Assembly (NCBI RefSeq): GCF_028368975.1
Contig: NZ_JAQNDM010000002.1
Span: 8,922,425 to 8,986,424, forward strand
Direction: 5' to 3'
DNA: 64,000 nucleotides
Source of the DNA: Stigmatella ashevillena
GTDB taxonomy: Bacteria > Myxococcota > Myxococcia > Myxococcales > Myxococcaceae
This document shows, piece by piece, positions 1 through 7,887 of the stretch. The translations under genes were made by a program, and so were the position numbers. The notes under the pieces are model-generated. The model was not told the DNA's origin. It did not search any database and saw only the letters and a list, made by a program, of their open reading frames with translations. Position 1 is the stretch's first letter. Every line of letters begins with the position of its first letter.

Positions 1-291
1 AGCCAGACCGTCCTGGCACGCCCCATCCCCGATGACGAGGGCGCGGTAGGTCATGAACTGCTCAGCCGTCATCGCTCGCCACTGCTCCGGGGTGGCGATG
101 TGGACTTCCGAGCCATGAAAGCTGGCGGCGGCCACCGCTTCGCGGCTGCCAGACCCGCCCCTCACACTGCTCGCGAGGATGAGCACTTGGTTGGAGCTCT
201 GACCCGTGGGTTCCACTTCCGCCCCTGCGCACGCCAGGGAAGACACAGTCATTACGAGCACCCACGCTCGCCACAGGGTTCTCAACGTCAT
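1..291 (-). CDS. Secreted lipoprotein, N-terminal part (cut by window edge)
   Basis: This is the first 97 codons of a gene that runs off the left edge. It starts at the ATG at 291, preceded by AAGGTG at good spacing. Residues 1-21 form a signal peptide ending in a lipobox (Ser-Ser-Leu-Ala-Cys), so the product should be an exported lipoprotein. The mature part begins a short beta-alpha domain (Val-Leu-Ile-Leu-Ala-Ser-Ser-Val) with a later segment on thr-ala-glu-gln-phe and a conserved-looking Leu-Val-Ile-Gly-Asp. I recall similar openings in large secreted actinobacterial and myxobacterial proteins that continue into Ig-like or sugar-binding modules, but the rest lies outside the window, so no function is assigned. 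Confidence 0.75.
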   Translation of the reverse strand, partial: MTLRTLWRAWVLVMTVSSLACAGAEVEPTGQSSNQVLILASSVRGGSGSREAVAAASFHGSEVHIATPEQWRAMTAEQFMTYRALVIGDGACQDGLA

Positions 292-324
292 GTTTCACCT
301 TCCGGACGAGGATGGACGTCACCG

Positions 325-340
325 TTGTGAGCGCTCACCA
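325..340. promoter_or_regulatory. Lac-operator-like palindrome
   Basis: TTGTGAGCGCTCACCA contains the perfect 12-bp palindrome GTGAGCGCTCAC (327-338) and differs from an ideal symmetric LacI-family operator only in its right-hand end. It lies 34-49 bases upstream of the lipoprotein start at 291 and about 200 bases from the divergent gene, so it would suit repression of the leftward gene. The regulator is not in the window. Confidence 0.45.
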
Positions 341-542
341 CGGCACGTGAAACTATGAGTGTCACATGCTTTTCGAGTCAATCTGGATTCTCGGTTCTTG
401 GAAAAAGACTCACGGCCTGGTTCAGATGCACCGCAGGCGCACCAAGCGCATGGACGCTTCTCAGGAGATGGAAAAATGACGTAGCGCCCATTTGTGTTAC
501 TGAGAGTGTGTGAATATTTCATGTGTCATGGGATGTCTCCAG

Positions 543-2585
543 ATGTCGCGCGGCCTGAAGCACGGGAGCTTTGCAGCGCTGGTGCTCAGCGCCTTCGTTG
601 CAGCCGCCCAGTCCCCGGTCGTGGCGAACGACAGCTTCGAAGCGCCTCGCTTGAATCTCGGCCAACTCGCTGATCCGTTCCCAGAGGGGTACGGGTGGAA
701 AACGGCAGGCCCCGTCGCGCTCGTGCGCAACGGGGGCATGGCCGAGACGGCGCCGATGGGGCATCAATGGCTGCTCCTGCGCCCCAAGGGGGCCATCACG
801 CAGGAGGTTCAGCTCCAGCCAGGCACGTACACACTGAGCTTGCTGGCGATGCAGAGCCCTGGAAACGACGTGGCCCTGTCGCTGCAAGCCAGCATCGGCT
901 CGTTCAGCGCAGGGGGGCGGACTCCGGCGGCCTCGCGCGGCAAGGTCACCTTCAGCCCGGTGACGATCGCGACGGCCGGTACCTACGCGGTTCGTATCGA
1001 GAACACAGAGGCGAGCAACCTACAGCGGGTGCTGCTCATCGACCATGTCCAGCTGAACCGCCAGGGCACCAACACCCTGCCGGTGGTGGAGGTGACGTAT
1101 CCAGCTCACGGTCAATCGCTCGTGTCCGCCGTCACTTATCTGCGTGCGGCGCCCAACGACGGGGATGGGACCATCACCAAGGTCGACTTCTACCAGGGAG
1201 CCACGCTCGTGGGCACCGCCACCTCGTGGCCCTGGGTGCACGCCAACCGGTGGCTCTCTCCCGGAACGTATTCGATGACGGCGGTGGCCTTCGACAACAG
1301 CGGCACATCCACGACCTCCTCACCCGTGGTCTTGACGGTCGGCACGGCGGGAACGGCTCCCTTCGTCAAGAACAACAACTTCGAGTCGGTCTGGCTCGGC
1401 GAGGGCAGCATGACGGCGACGGCTCCGTTTGAGTGGCTCATGCTCACCAGTGCGACAGGGCTCACCACGAATCAACACCCGATCAGCGCGGGTTCTCCCT
1501 CGGGAGGGGGCAATCAGGCGGCCTACCTGGAGCCCCGGTCCTACAACTTTGGCGGGCCGGCTTCGATCACCCAGAGCGTCAGCCTGCCCGCGGGAACCTA
1601 TGGGGTGAGCTTCCGCGCGGCACAGAACTCCTCGGTGATGACGCTCCGCGTGCTCTTCAATGGGACGCAGATCGCCAGCGTCACGCCGGGACCTGCCTTC
1701 CGCCCGTTCGGATCGTCCGCATTCACCGTGCCCTCCTCGGGGGTGTACGCGCTCCAGCTCTCGGGGACCTCTTCGCTGTCGTATGACGGGTTCCGGGCCT
1801 ATGTGGATGACGTGCGGATCGGGCCGGCGGGACCGCCGACGGTCAGCCTGACCGTGCCTGTGAACGGTCAGACCTTTCAGGCGCCCGTGGCGCTGACGAT
1901 GGTGGCTGACGCGCATGACTACGACGGAACGCTGACGCAGGTGGAGTTCTTCAACGGCGCCACCTCGCTCGGAGTCGCCACCCACCCCCATTCTCTCGAG
2001 TGGCTCAACGTCCCGCCTGGCGCCTACTCCCTCACGTCGCGCGTCACCGACTCATCAGGCCTCTCCACGGTGTCCGCGCCCATCGCTGTCACCGTGCAGG
2101 CCCCCGCCGTTCCCGCGTTCTTCAATGCAGGCTTCGAGCGCGTGCATCAGTTTGGCGGCTACTCCCGAGTGGTGGAGGCAAATGGGTGGCAGAGCTCGGC
2201 ACTGCCCACGGCGATGATCGTCGGCAACACCAACGTTTATACGAGCGGGCCGACGGCTCCGGAAGGACTGCAAGCCTTGCTGCTGAATGGCAGTGGCTGG
2301 GTCTCCCAGGGCGTGTACTTCCCTGCGGGGACCTACACGCTCAGCCTGAAGGCGGCGCAGAAGCAGTACGGCTTCACGAGCAACTTGGCCTTCCGCGTGC
2401 TGATCGATGGAGAGGAGGCGGGGCGGTTCACGCCGCCGGGCTTCGGCTACACGACGTTCACGACGTCTGCGGTCTCCATGGCGACTGCTGGCGTGCGCAC
2501 GGTCCGTATCGAAGGCGTCAGTCCGGCGGCTTCGCCATTCTCCTATCTCTCGGTCGATGATCTGCTCGTCACTGCCCTCCAGTGA
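543..2585 (+). CDS. Secreted multi-domain protein with two Ig-like domains
   Basis: The predicted 680-residue exported protein has a signal peptide at residues 1-28 (positive start, hydrophobic core, Ala-rich end). The mature part alternates three beta-rich modules of about 145 residues (about 28-173, 275-430 and 528-680), each with a Gly-Thr-Tyr-Thr/Gly-Leu-Ser motif, with two bacterial Ig-like domains (about 180-266 and 436-524). The Ig-like domains carry the familiar Asp-Gly-Thr-Ile/Leu-Thr-x-Val-Asp/Glu-Phe-Phe/Tyr-x-Gly core. The repeated large modules resemble carbohydrate-binding jelly rolls, but I cannot name a family. I chose the ATG at 543 because the signal peptide starts there; an in-frame GTG at 510 and ATG at 528 are alternatives. 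It was probably built by duplication of a module plus Ig unit. No catalytic residues are evident, so binding or adhesion is inferred. Confidence 0.8.
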   Translation: MSRGLKHGSFAALVLSAFVAAAQSPVVANDSFEAPRLNLGQLADPFPEGYGWKTAGPVALVRNGGMAETAPMGHQWLLLRPKGAITQEVQLQPGTYTLSLLAMQSPGNDVALSLQASIGSFSAGGRTPAASRGKVTFSPVTIATAGTYAVRIENTEASNLQRVLLIDHVQLNRQGTNTLPVVEVTYPAHGQSLVSAVTYLRAAPNDGDGTITKVDFYQGATLVGTATSWPWVHANRWLSPGTYSMTAVAFDNSGTSTTSSPVVLTVGTAGTAPFVKNNNFESVWLGEGSMTATAPFEWLMLTSATGLTTNQHPISAGSPSGGGNQAAYLEPRSYNFGGPASITQSVSLPAGTYGVSFRAAQNSSVMTLRVLFNGTQIASVTPGPAFRPFGSSAFTVPSSGVYALQLSGTSSLSYDGFRAYVDDVRIGPAGPPTVSLTVPVNGQTFQAPVALTMVADAHDYDGTLTQVEFFNGATSLGVATHPHSLEWLNVPPGAYSLTSRVTDSSGLSTVSAPIAVTVQAPAVPAFFNAGFERVHQFGGYSRVVEANGWQSSALPTAMIVGNTNVYTSGPTAPEGLQALLLNGSGWVSQGVYFPAGTYTLSLKAAQKQYGFTSNLAFRVLIDGEEAGRFTPPGFGYTTFTTSAVSMATAGVRTVRIEGVSPAASPFSYLSVDDLLVTALQ

Positions 2586-2708
2586 CGACGCCCGGGACGT
2601 ACCGATGGTCTGTCGAATGCCTTGGCCCAGATGGAGTGCGTCAGGTCAGCTCGGCCGTCGATTCGACGATCTCGGCTCCATGAGGCAGGGCTCCGTCCCG
2701 CAGCCCCA

Positions 2709-2738
2709 ACGCCCGGCCCTCTTGGAGGAACCGGGCGT
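2709..2738. terminator. Hairpin between convergent genes
   Basis: ACGCCCGG (2709-2716) pairs perfectly with CCGGGCGT (2731-2738) across a 14-base loop. It sits in the 188-bp gap between two genes that end facing each other, which fits a bidirectional terminator. There is no clear T run. Confidence 0.4.
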
Positions 2739-2773
2739 CTGAAGCCGTGGTGCGGGGGACTGCAACGAGACGA

Positions 2774-4243
2774 TCAGCCCGCCGGGCAGAACGTCACGTC
2801 GAGCTGCCTGCCGCCGTTGCAGGTGTAGAACCCCGCCTGATTGGCCGCCATGGGGTAGTCGTCATAGGCGAACGAATACACCGCGCCGCACTGGTCGTGG
2901 ACCCACTTGGCGTAGATGTTATAGGGCTTGCCCGTGTTGTAGTACTGGGCCACGTTGGTGCTGTCCGGGTTGTCCACCATGCCGCGGGTGATGGCCGAGC
3001 ACCACTTGGCGCTCTGCGCGAAGAAGCCGCCCGAGCAGGCGTAGACCTGAGGCGTCTTGTCCGCGCCCGGGTTGCACTGTCCGGGGTACTTCTGCGCGCA
3101 GCGGGTGATCTCGGAGTCCAGCCGCCCGCAGACGGAGCCGCGGCGCGAGTCACCCGCGTACTCTCCATCGATGCAGAAGGAGCGCGGCGCCAGACACACC
3201 GTGTCGCCGCCCATGGAGTAGCGCAGCCCGTCCGGGCACGCGCTGTTGATGGACGCCATCAGCGAGCTTTGGGACCTGTTGCACTGCACCATCTGGCAGC
3301 CGCCGCCCGTGCCCGTGCTGGAGATCTTCATGGGCAGGCCCACGTGGTCCACGTACGTGAGGTTGTAATAGATGTTCTGCACGTTGTTGCCATCGGGCCC
3401 CAGCGTGAACTCGGCCTTCTCCAACTCGCGCGGCGAGGCGGGCGAGGGCAGGGTCTTGTACGCGGACACGCGGCCACTGGGGTAGTTGCCCGGCGGGTAG
3501 TACGTGTACGAGCTGCCCTTGGCCAGGTTGCGGAAGATCTTGTTGCCCGCGCCGTCCCGCTCCAAGGCGATGTCGCCCACGCCCGAGAGCACCACGTTCA
3601 GGTTGAACGGGCAGTTGTTGGTCACCACCACGGGAACCGTGCCGGGAGGGCCACCGCCGCCCCCTCCGCCACCGCTCACCTTGTCGAACGTCCACAGTTG
3701 GTTGGCGGTGCCGGTGTACGGGTACTGCACGAGGCTGGTCCCGTTGTCCGCCGAGCCCCAGTAGAGATCAATGGCCATGCCCGAGTGGCGGGGGTGGAAG
3801 CTGAACTGGTTGTTGCCCCGGGAGGTGAACTGGAACTGCTGGTTGGTTCCGCCCACGTATCCCCACTGATGGAGGACGGCGTTCTGAGCGGTGCTCGCCT
3901 CCGCGATGTCGAGCGCCTTGTTGCTGTTGACGTTGATGATCTTCCAGAACCCGTCCGACGTCGGGGAGATGTGGAACTTCTGCGCGTTGGTGCCATTACA
4001 GTCCCACTCCTGCACCTTGGCGCCATCCGCGGTGCTCGAGGAGGCCACGTCGATACATTTGTTGGTCATGGCCGAGCGGATGACGTAGTCGCCCTCCGAG
4101 ATGCTCGACACGATGGCTTCCTGCGTCACGCTGTCGATGGTTTGTGATTCAACCACCGGCTCACCCTGGTCACATGCGACGGCGGAGGTGAGCAGCATCC
4201 CCGCGCCCAGCAGGCGCGCGGTCTTCTTTGCAAAAAGGGTCAT
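2774..4243 (-). CDS. Lipoprotein with ricin-B lectin and thaumatin-like domains
   Basis: A 489-residue exported lipoprotein: the signal peptide ends in Leu-Thr-Ser-Ala-Val-Ala-Cys at residues 19-25. Residues about 50-190 form a ricin-type beta-trefoil lectin with three repeats, each closing in a QxW-like motif (Ala-Gln-Lys-Phe, Asn-Gln-Gln-Phe, Asn-Gln-Leu-Trp). A run of eight glycines (about 193-200) links it to a Cys-rich C-terminal half. That half contains a Val-Val-Val-Thr-Asn-Asn-Cys-Pro start and an end with Tyr-Ser-Phe-Ala-Tyr-Asp-Asp-Tyr and Val-Thr-Phe-Cys-Pro, the signature of thaumatin/osmotin-like folds. Some thaumatin-like proteins bind or cleave beta-1,3-glucans, so a role against fungal or plant walls is possible but unproven. 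A perfect inverted repeat (4325-4341) lies 82 bases upstream. Confidence 0.82.
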   Translation of the reverse strand: MTLFAKKTARLLGAGMLLTSAVACDQGEPVVESQTIDSVTQEAIVSSISEGDYVIRSAMTNKCIDVASSSTADGAKVQEWDCNGTNAQKFHISPTSDGFWKIINVNSNKALDIAEASTAQNAVLHQWGYVGGTNQQFQFTSRGNNQFSFHPRHSGMAIDLYWGSADNGTSLVQYPYTGTANQLWTFDKVSGGGGGGGGPPGTVPVVVTNNCPFNLNVVLSGVGDIALERDGAGNKIFRNLAKGSSYTYYPPGNYPSGRVSAYKTLPSPASPRELEKAEFTLGPDGNNVQNIYYNLTYVDHVGLPMKISSTGTGGGCQMVQCNRSQSSLMASINSACPDGLRYSMGGDTVCLAPRSFCIDGEYAGDSRRGSVCGRLDSEITRCAQKYPGQCNPGADKTPQVYACSGGFFAQSAKWCSAITRGMVDNPDSTNVAQYYNTGKPYNIYAKWVHDQCGAVYSFAYDDYPMAANQAGFYTCNGGRQLDVTFCPAG

Positions 4244-4324
4244 GTGGTTCGCTCCAACGGTTTGAAAACGGAGGTTCCAGGGACCGCCGGGCTGCGCCCT
4301 TGTTTTGCGTCCCTGGAAAGTTTT

Positions 4325-4341
4325 AAACGGATTACCCGTTT
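4325..4341. repeat. Inverted repeat upstream of the lectin gene
   Basis: AAACGG (4325-4330) and CCGTTT (4336-4341) flank ATTAC, inside an unusually AT-rich patch. It lies between the end of the leftward AHSA1 gene and the start of the leftward lectin gene, so it could be an operator for the lectin gene or part of the terminator of the ArsR operon. Confidence 0.35.
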
Positions 4342-4415
4342 CTCCGCTGGTGCGGACAATACACCAAATTCCGGCGTTTTTCAGTGATTGCGGTGTGAAA
4401 GGCTCGTCGCCTGCG

Positions 4416-4892
4416 CTAGCCCTGGAACCGCTTGTCCAGCTTGGTGAGCTGGCTGGTGAAGCCCTCGACCTGCATTTCGGTGAATCGAGCGTCGTGCATG
4501 GGCGTCAGCGTGACCACCATCCGGACGGTGCTTCCCGAGGGGAAGAGCTCCAGCACCATCGTGCTGTCGTAGGGCTTCACCCCGGGCAGGAAGTCGATGA
4601 TGTGGGTCAGCGCCATCCGCTGGTGGGGCTTGAACTCGGAGAACGTGCCCCGGGTTTCATGGGAGAGGGGCTCGCCCATCTTCTTCATCTGCTCCACGAC
4701 GTCGGGCGCGTCGGCGATCATGTCGTAGTGCAGGAGGCCGCCCAGCTTCGCTTCCAGGGCCTTGACCTCCACGCGGAAGCCTTGCGGTCCCCACCACGAC
4801 TCGAAGCCCTCCTTCGTCGTCCACAGCTCCCACAGCTCCTCGACCCGCGCTTTGTACGTGCGCTCGATCACCACGTTCTTCTTGTCACTCAT
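4416..4892 (-). CDS. SRPBCC/AHSA1-family protein
   Basis: This 158-residue protein fits the usual length of the AHSA1 (activator of Hsp90 ATPase homologue 1-like) branch of the START/SRPBCC fold. It shows the typical opening (Val-Ile-Glu-Arg-Thr-Tyr, then Val-Glu-Glu-Leu-Trp-Glu-Leu-Trp-Thr), the Trp-Trp-Gly-Pro motif near residue 33 and a C-terminal helix. It has no signal peptide. Members bind small hydrophobic ligands and are commonly encoded beside an ArsR repressor, as here: its start overlaps the end of the arsR gene by 8 bases, so the two are translationally coupled. The ligand is unknown. Identity of the fold is secure; the biological role is not. Confidence 0.88.
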   Translation of the reverse strand: MSDKKNVVIERTYKARVEELWELWTTKEGFESWWGPQGFRVEVKALEAKLGGLLHYDMIADAPDVVEQMKKMGEPLSHETRGTFSEFKPHQRMALTHIIDFLPGVKPYDSTMVLELFPSGSTVRMVVTLTPMHDARFTEMQVEGFTSQLTKLDKRFQG

Positions 4893-5226
4893 GGGTGTGT
4901 CCCCTCTTCTTCTTCTGGTGTTGTTCTAGCGCCGCTCCAAACCGGTCCAGCCTCGCCTCCCACAGCGCGTGGTACTGGGCGAGCCACTCCTCCAATTCAC
5001 GGAACGGCTCTGGTCTGAGCGAGTAGAGCCGCCGCTGTCCATCCGGCCGCACCGAGACGAAGCCGGACTCTTGGAGGATGCGGAGGTGCCGGGAAACCCC
5101 CGATTGGTGGATTCCCGCCTGCTCGACGATGTCATTCACCTGTCGTTCGCCTGGCAGCAGCGTCTCCACGATCCGGCGGCGGGTGGGATCCGCAAGGGTC
5201 TGGAAGGCATCGAGTCTCATCGTCAT
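4885..5226 (-). CDS. ArsR-family transcriptional repressor
   Basis: A 113-residue winged-helix regulator. The segment Leu-Ala-Asp-Pro-Thr-Arg-Arg-Arg-Ile (about residues 11-19), the recognition helix Gln-Ser-Gly-Val-Ser-Arg-His-Leu-Arg-Ile-Leu (about 41-51) and the wing Val-Arg-Pro-Asp-Gly-Gln-Arg-Arg-Leu-Tyr match the ArsR fold. No cysteine pair of the metal-sensing type is visible, so it probably belongs to the non-metal subgroup that is paired with AHSA1/SRPBCC proteins. It is first in a two-gene operon with the gene at 4416. The start at 5226 (a second ATG lies at 5220) has no Shine-Dalgarno and sits inside an AT-rich repeat cluster (5225-5250), which suggests autoregulation over a leaderless or short-leader transcript. 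Confidence 0.92.
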   Translation of the reverse strand: MTMRLDAFQTLADPTRRRIVETLLPGERQVNDIVEQAGIHQSGVSRHLRILQESGFVSVRPDGQRRLYSLRPEPFRELEEWLAQYHALWEARLDRFGAALEQHQKKKRGHTHE

Positions 5227-5250
5227 GCATATACATATCGATGCATATAT
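5225..5250. promoter_or_regulatory. AT-rich repeat operator at the arsR start
   Basis: ATGCATATA occurs twice as a direct repeat (5225-5233 and 5241-5249), 16 bases apart, with ATACATATCGATGCATAT between and around them forming an imperfect palindrome. In this GC-rich sequence such a block stands out. It overlaps the arsR start codon and would cover the promoter region, so ArsR binding here is a reasonable inference. Confidence 0.5.
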
Positions 5251-5331
5251 CGGCCGTCAAGCGGCGATGATCTTGGATCCCGGGGTCAACGTTCACGGGA
5301 TACGCCGCACGGCCCGGGAGGAGTGCCGCTC

Positions 5332-5988
5332 TCAGGGCTGCCGCGGAGGCCCTCTTTCGCGGTCCTTCATTCTCTTGGGGCCGAGGGGACGAGCTTCTTC
5401 CCCTCTCGCCGCCAGGAGAGGGGGCTGTTTCGCGGAACTCCAGCTCCGGCCTCCATTCCGCGTGGTCAGCGCCCGGAGAGGGGGTTGCTCCGCGTTCGTG
5501 TCGCTCAGCCACACGGTGCCGTGCTGGCCATCCTTCCAGGCCATTTGCTCGGGCCACTCGGACCAGATCGCCTTGGGCAGCTTGCTGCGCCACTTCCACG
5601 TCGCCCCGCAGTCGGCGCTGGCGAACAGCGAGAGTTCTCCGGGGCCTTCCGTGGTCCATCCCACCAACGCCCGTCCCTGGCAGCCCGAGAAGTGCACGAA
5701 GAGCACCTCGCTGTTGTCCACGGGCGGGAGCACCTCGGCCCAGTGGGCTCCGCCATCCGTGCTGCGCAGCAGCAGCGCCCGGAGCGAGTGCCCTGGCGCG
5801 ACGAGCTTGCCGAGGAGGTAGATGCCTGCCGCCGCGCGCTCGGGGACGGCAAGCCCCGAAATGTGAAGCGACACCGTGTCATCCGGTTCACTCTCGCCTG
5901 CCTCCAACTCCAGGGCAGGGACGGCAAGGGTGGCCAGCAGTGCGCCCAAGGGAAGGAACAGCGCTCCGAAGGCTTTGCGTGGGGGCAT
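5332..5988 (-). CDS. Secreted Asp-box (BNR-like) repeat protein
   Basis: A 218-residue exported protein. I start it at the ATG at 5988, which begins a signal peptide (Met-Pro-Pro-Arg-Lys, then a Leu/Ala-rich core); the open frame continues upstream to 6276 without sense. Three Asp-box motifs are visible: Ser-Thr-Asp-Gly-Gly-Ala-His-Trp, Ser-Ala-Asp-Cys-Gly-Ala-Thr-Trp and Thr-Arg-Asn-Gly-Gly-Arg-Ser-Trp. These mark beta-propeller blades of sialidase or BNR type. Three blades is too few for a closed propeller, so it may be truncated. The C-terminus is basic and unstructured, and a 24-base imperfect direct repeat (5411-5434 and 5470-5493) encodes a duplicated Ala-x-Gln-Pro-Pro-Leu-x-Ala there. 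Catalytic sialidase residues are not seen. Confidence 0.65.
   Translation of the reverse strand: MPPRKAFGALFLPLGALLATLAVPALELEAGESEPDDTVSLHISGLAVPERAAAGIYLLGKLVAPGHSLRALLLRSTDGGAHWAEVLPPVDNSEVLFVHFSGCQGRALVGWTTEGPGELSLFASADCGATWKWRSKLPKAIWSEWPEQMAWKDGQHGTVWLSDTNAEQPPLRALTTRNGGRSWSSAKQPPLLAARGEEARPLGPKRMKDRERGPPRQP
5411..5493. repeat. Imperfect 24-base direct repeat inside the Asp-box gene
   Basis: Positions 5411-5434 and 5470-5493 share most bases, including a central CAGGAGAGGGGG/CCGGAGAGGGGG core. On the coding (minus) strand they give the same peptide pattern Ala-(Glu/Lys)-Gln-Pro-Pro-Leu-(Arg/Leu)-Ala, so the duplication is in register with the reading frame. Confidence 0.55.
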
Positions 5989-6196
5989 GAAAGGTCTCTG
6001 GGTTGACTCCGTGGGGTGCTCGGTGGACTTTCCATGATGGCAGCCATCACGCAACGCGCTCCAGGCCCCGGCGGTGACCGCAGTCACCCGGAGGATGGCG
6101 CCAGGCATCACGGAGGCCGTTGCCGGGCTCACCCGCCGACAAGCGCGTTTGCTTTCACAGCCCTCGAGTGAAAGTTGGAATTGAAGTGCTCCCGGA

Positions 6197-6220
6197 AATG
6201 TCAGACCGACCCGGTATGAA
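6197..6220 (+). promoter_or_regulatory. Recurrent AATGTCAGACC...CCGGTATGA element, copy 1
   Basis: AATGTCAGACC (6197-6207) is followed, 14 bases after its own start, by CCGGTATGAA (6211-6220). The same two blocks at the same spacing occur at 26416, and a weaker copy occurs at 17980. All three lie upstream of genes for exported proteins on the plus strand. Here the gene starts at 6271. It may be a promoter or activator site; the spacing does not fit a classical sigma-70 promoter. Confidence 0.45.
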
Positions 6221-6270
6221 TCTTCTTGCGCGGCGCCATTCAGGGCGTCGCCGAAAGGGTTGCACTCACA

Positions 6271-7782
6271 ATGCATAAGTCATTGATTTCCCTCGGGCTT
6301 TTGGTCGGTATGACAGGGGTCGGCTGCGCGGGTCTCGACGAGGCCGAGGCGGTGGACTCCTCCGTGTCGGCGGACACGACCTCCCAGGTCACCCAAGGCC
6401 TGCTCACCCCTGTCACCGGCACCAGCCCGGTGACCTTCGTCGCCACGTCGGGCAACGAGACGAAGCCATACGACCAGTCCGCCACGTCGGTGGTGGCATA
6501 CCTACGGGACTCAACGACCGGGGCGTTCACGGCCTATCCGGGCACGGGCTCTGCGGACGGCACTCTCTCCGTGCCGAACGTCCCTTCCGGCCGCATCTAC
6601 CTGAAGCTGGGCTCGCGCTACCTGGTGAGCACCGGCCGCGCGTTCGATCTGGGCTCCACGGAGTGGGGCCGCGATGGCACCTTCGCCTTGCTGCCTACCC
6701 CCGTGACGGTGTCCGCCACCAGCCTATCTCCCTGGCAGCCGGGGGACTTCCTGGACATGTATTCGTTGAACCCGGGCGCGTTCGGCTACATCGACGGCAG
6801 CGCCACGGGGTTCCCCCTGGCGGGCGCCACGTCGCTCTCTGGACTGAGCTTTGATTACGCCAACATGCTCAACCCGGTGCTGCTCGACAGCGGCCGCGGG
6901 GATGTGTTCTCGCTGGCGCAGATGCGGTTGCAGACGAGCGCGAATGGATTGCCCTACCACGCGATGCACAAGGTGCTCGACACGAGCATGACGCAGGTGG
7001 AGGGCCAGCCCGTCACCGTCAGCGGCACCTTCATCCAGCCCGTCGCGACAGGCACCTTCGAGGTGGACTGGAGACGCTCGGCCTTCGAGGCCATGCGCAC
7101 CCAGGTGAACCCGGGCGCGGTCAGCACGTACAACGAGATCTGGATGTCCGCCCGGCCGGCTGCGCTGAGTTCGGCGCTGGCGTCCATCAGCGGGCCGCCA
7201 CTGCTCGTGAAGCTCAATCCTGACGCGCAGCGGACCGACATCGTCACGGGGAGCATGACCTACAACAACCCGCTCCCGGCGACGTGGCAGAAGGTGGCGC
7301 TCGCCGCCGCGGGCTTCACGAAGAGCTACGCGCTGGGAACCGCGACGCCCTACACCATGCGCGTGGACATCCGCATGGATCAAGAGGCGAGCGCGTTCAC
7401 CGCCGCGCCCGTGCAGCCCCTCGTCGGGCCGGTGCAGGCGCCCCAGGTGAACACGCGCGGCGCGTTCCAGAACCTCACGGGCGTGGGGACCGACGCCTCG
7501 CTGCGCTGGTCGAAGCCGCTGGTCGGCACGGCCACGAACTACGTGGTGGCCATCTACCGGCTAGGCGCGAGCAACGGCTCCACCACCGCGACGCGCGTGG
7601 CGGTGCTGCACACGGATCTCCAGAGCGTGTACCTGCCCCCGGGCGTGCTGCAGGCGGGCCAGACGTACTTCGCGGAGATTCAGAGCTGGTACCAGCCCGG
7701 CTCGGACCTCGCGACGAGCCCATACAAGCGCTCGTTGCCTCGAGGCCGCGCCAGCGTGCTCACCGGCATGTTCAGCCCGTAG
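6271..7782 (+). CDS. Lipoprotein of unknown function with FN3-like C-terminus
   Basis: A 503-residue predicted lipoprotein. The ATG at 6271 was chosen because it begins a signal peptide ending in Thr-Gly-Val-Gly-Cys; the frame is open further upstream to 6226. The mature protein is Thr/Ser/Gly-rich and beta-structured, with an early segment like a small carboxypeptidase-regulatory or transthyretin fold (Val-Val-Ala-Tyr-Leu-Arg ... Val-Pro-Ser-Gly-Arg-Ile-Tyr-Leu-Lys-Leu) and a final 100 residues with a fibronectin-III-like pattern (Leu-Arg-Trp-Ser-Lys-Pro, Tyr-Val-Val-Ala-Ile-Tyr, Tyr-Phe-Ala-Glu-Ile). No catalytic motif was found. It is probably monocistronic: a strong hairpin follows, and a recurrent motif at 6197 lies upstream. 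Confidence 0.78.
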   Translation: MHKSLISLGLLVGMTGVGCAGLDEAEAVDSSVSADTTSQVTQGLLTPVTGTSPVTFVATSGNETKPYDQSATSVVAYLRDSTTGAFTAYPGTGSADGTLSVPNVPSGRIYLKLGSRYLVSTGRAFDLGSTEWGRDGTFALLPTPVTVSATSLSPWQPGDFLDMYSLNPGAFGYIDGSATGFPLAGATSLSGLSFDYANMLNPVLLDSGRGDVFSLAQMRLQTSANGLPYHAMHKVLDTSMTQVEGQPVTVSGTFIQPVATGTFEVDWRRSAFEAMRTQVNPGAVSTYNEIWMSARPAALSSALASISGPPLLVKLNPDAQRTDIVTGSMTYNNPLPATWQKVALAAAGFTKSYALGTATPYTMRVDIRMDQEASAFTAAPVQPLVGPVQAPQVNTRGAFQNLTGVGTDASLRWSKPLVGTATNYVVAIYRLGASNGSTTATRVAVLHTDLQSVYLPPGVLQAGQTYFAEIQSWYQPGSDLATSPYKRSLPRGRASVLTGMFSP

Positions 7783-7793
7783 ACGCTGAAGTC

Positions 7794-7837
7794 CTGGGAA
7801 GGAAGGGAGCCCGCCGCTCCCTCTCTTCCTCTCCCAG
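7794..7837 (+). terminator. Long hairpin after the lipoprotein gene
   Basis: CTGGGA-AGGAAG-GGAGC (from 7794) can pair with GCTCC-CTCTCTTCCT-CTCCCAG (to 7837) around a CCGCC loop, giving a long, slightly bulged stem 12 bases after the stop at 7782. The next gene starts at 7888. No T tract follows. Confidence 0.5.
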
Positions 7838-7887
7838 AAGAAAATGAGACGAAATTCTGGAGATTCTGTCCTCCTGCTGGAGGGCAC

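Noticed and set aside
1320-1991. 223-codon minus-strand frame inside the Ig-like protein gene
   Set aside because: Low-complexity Arg/His composition and no ribosome site; the plus-strand gene has clear repeats.
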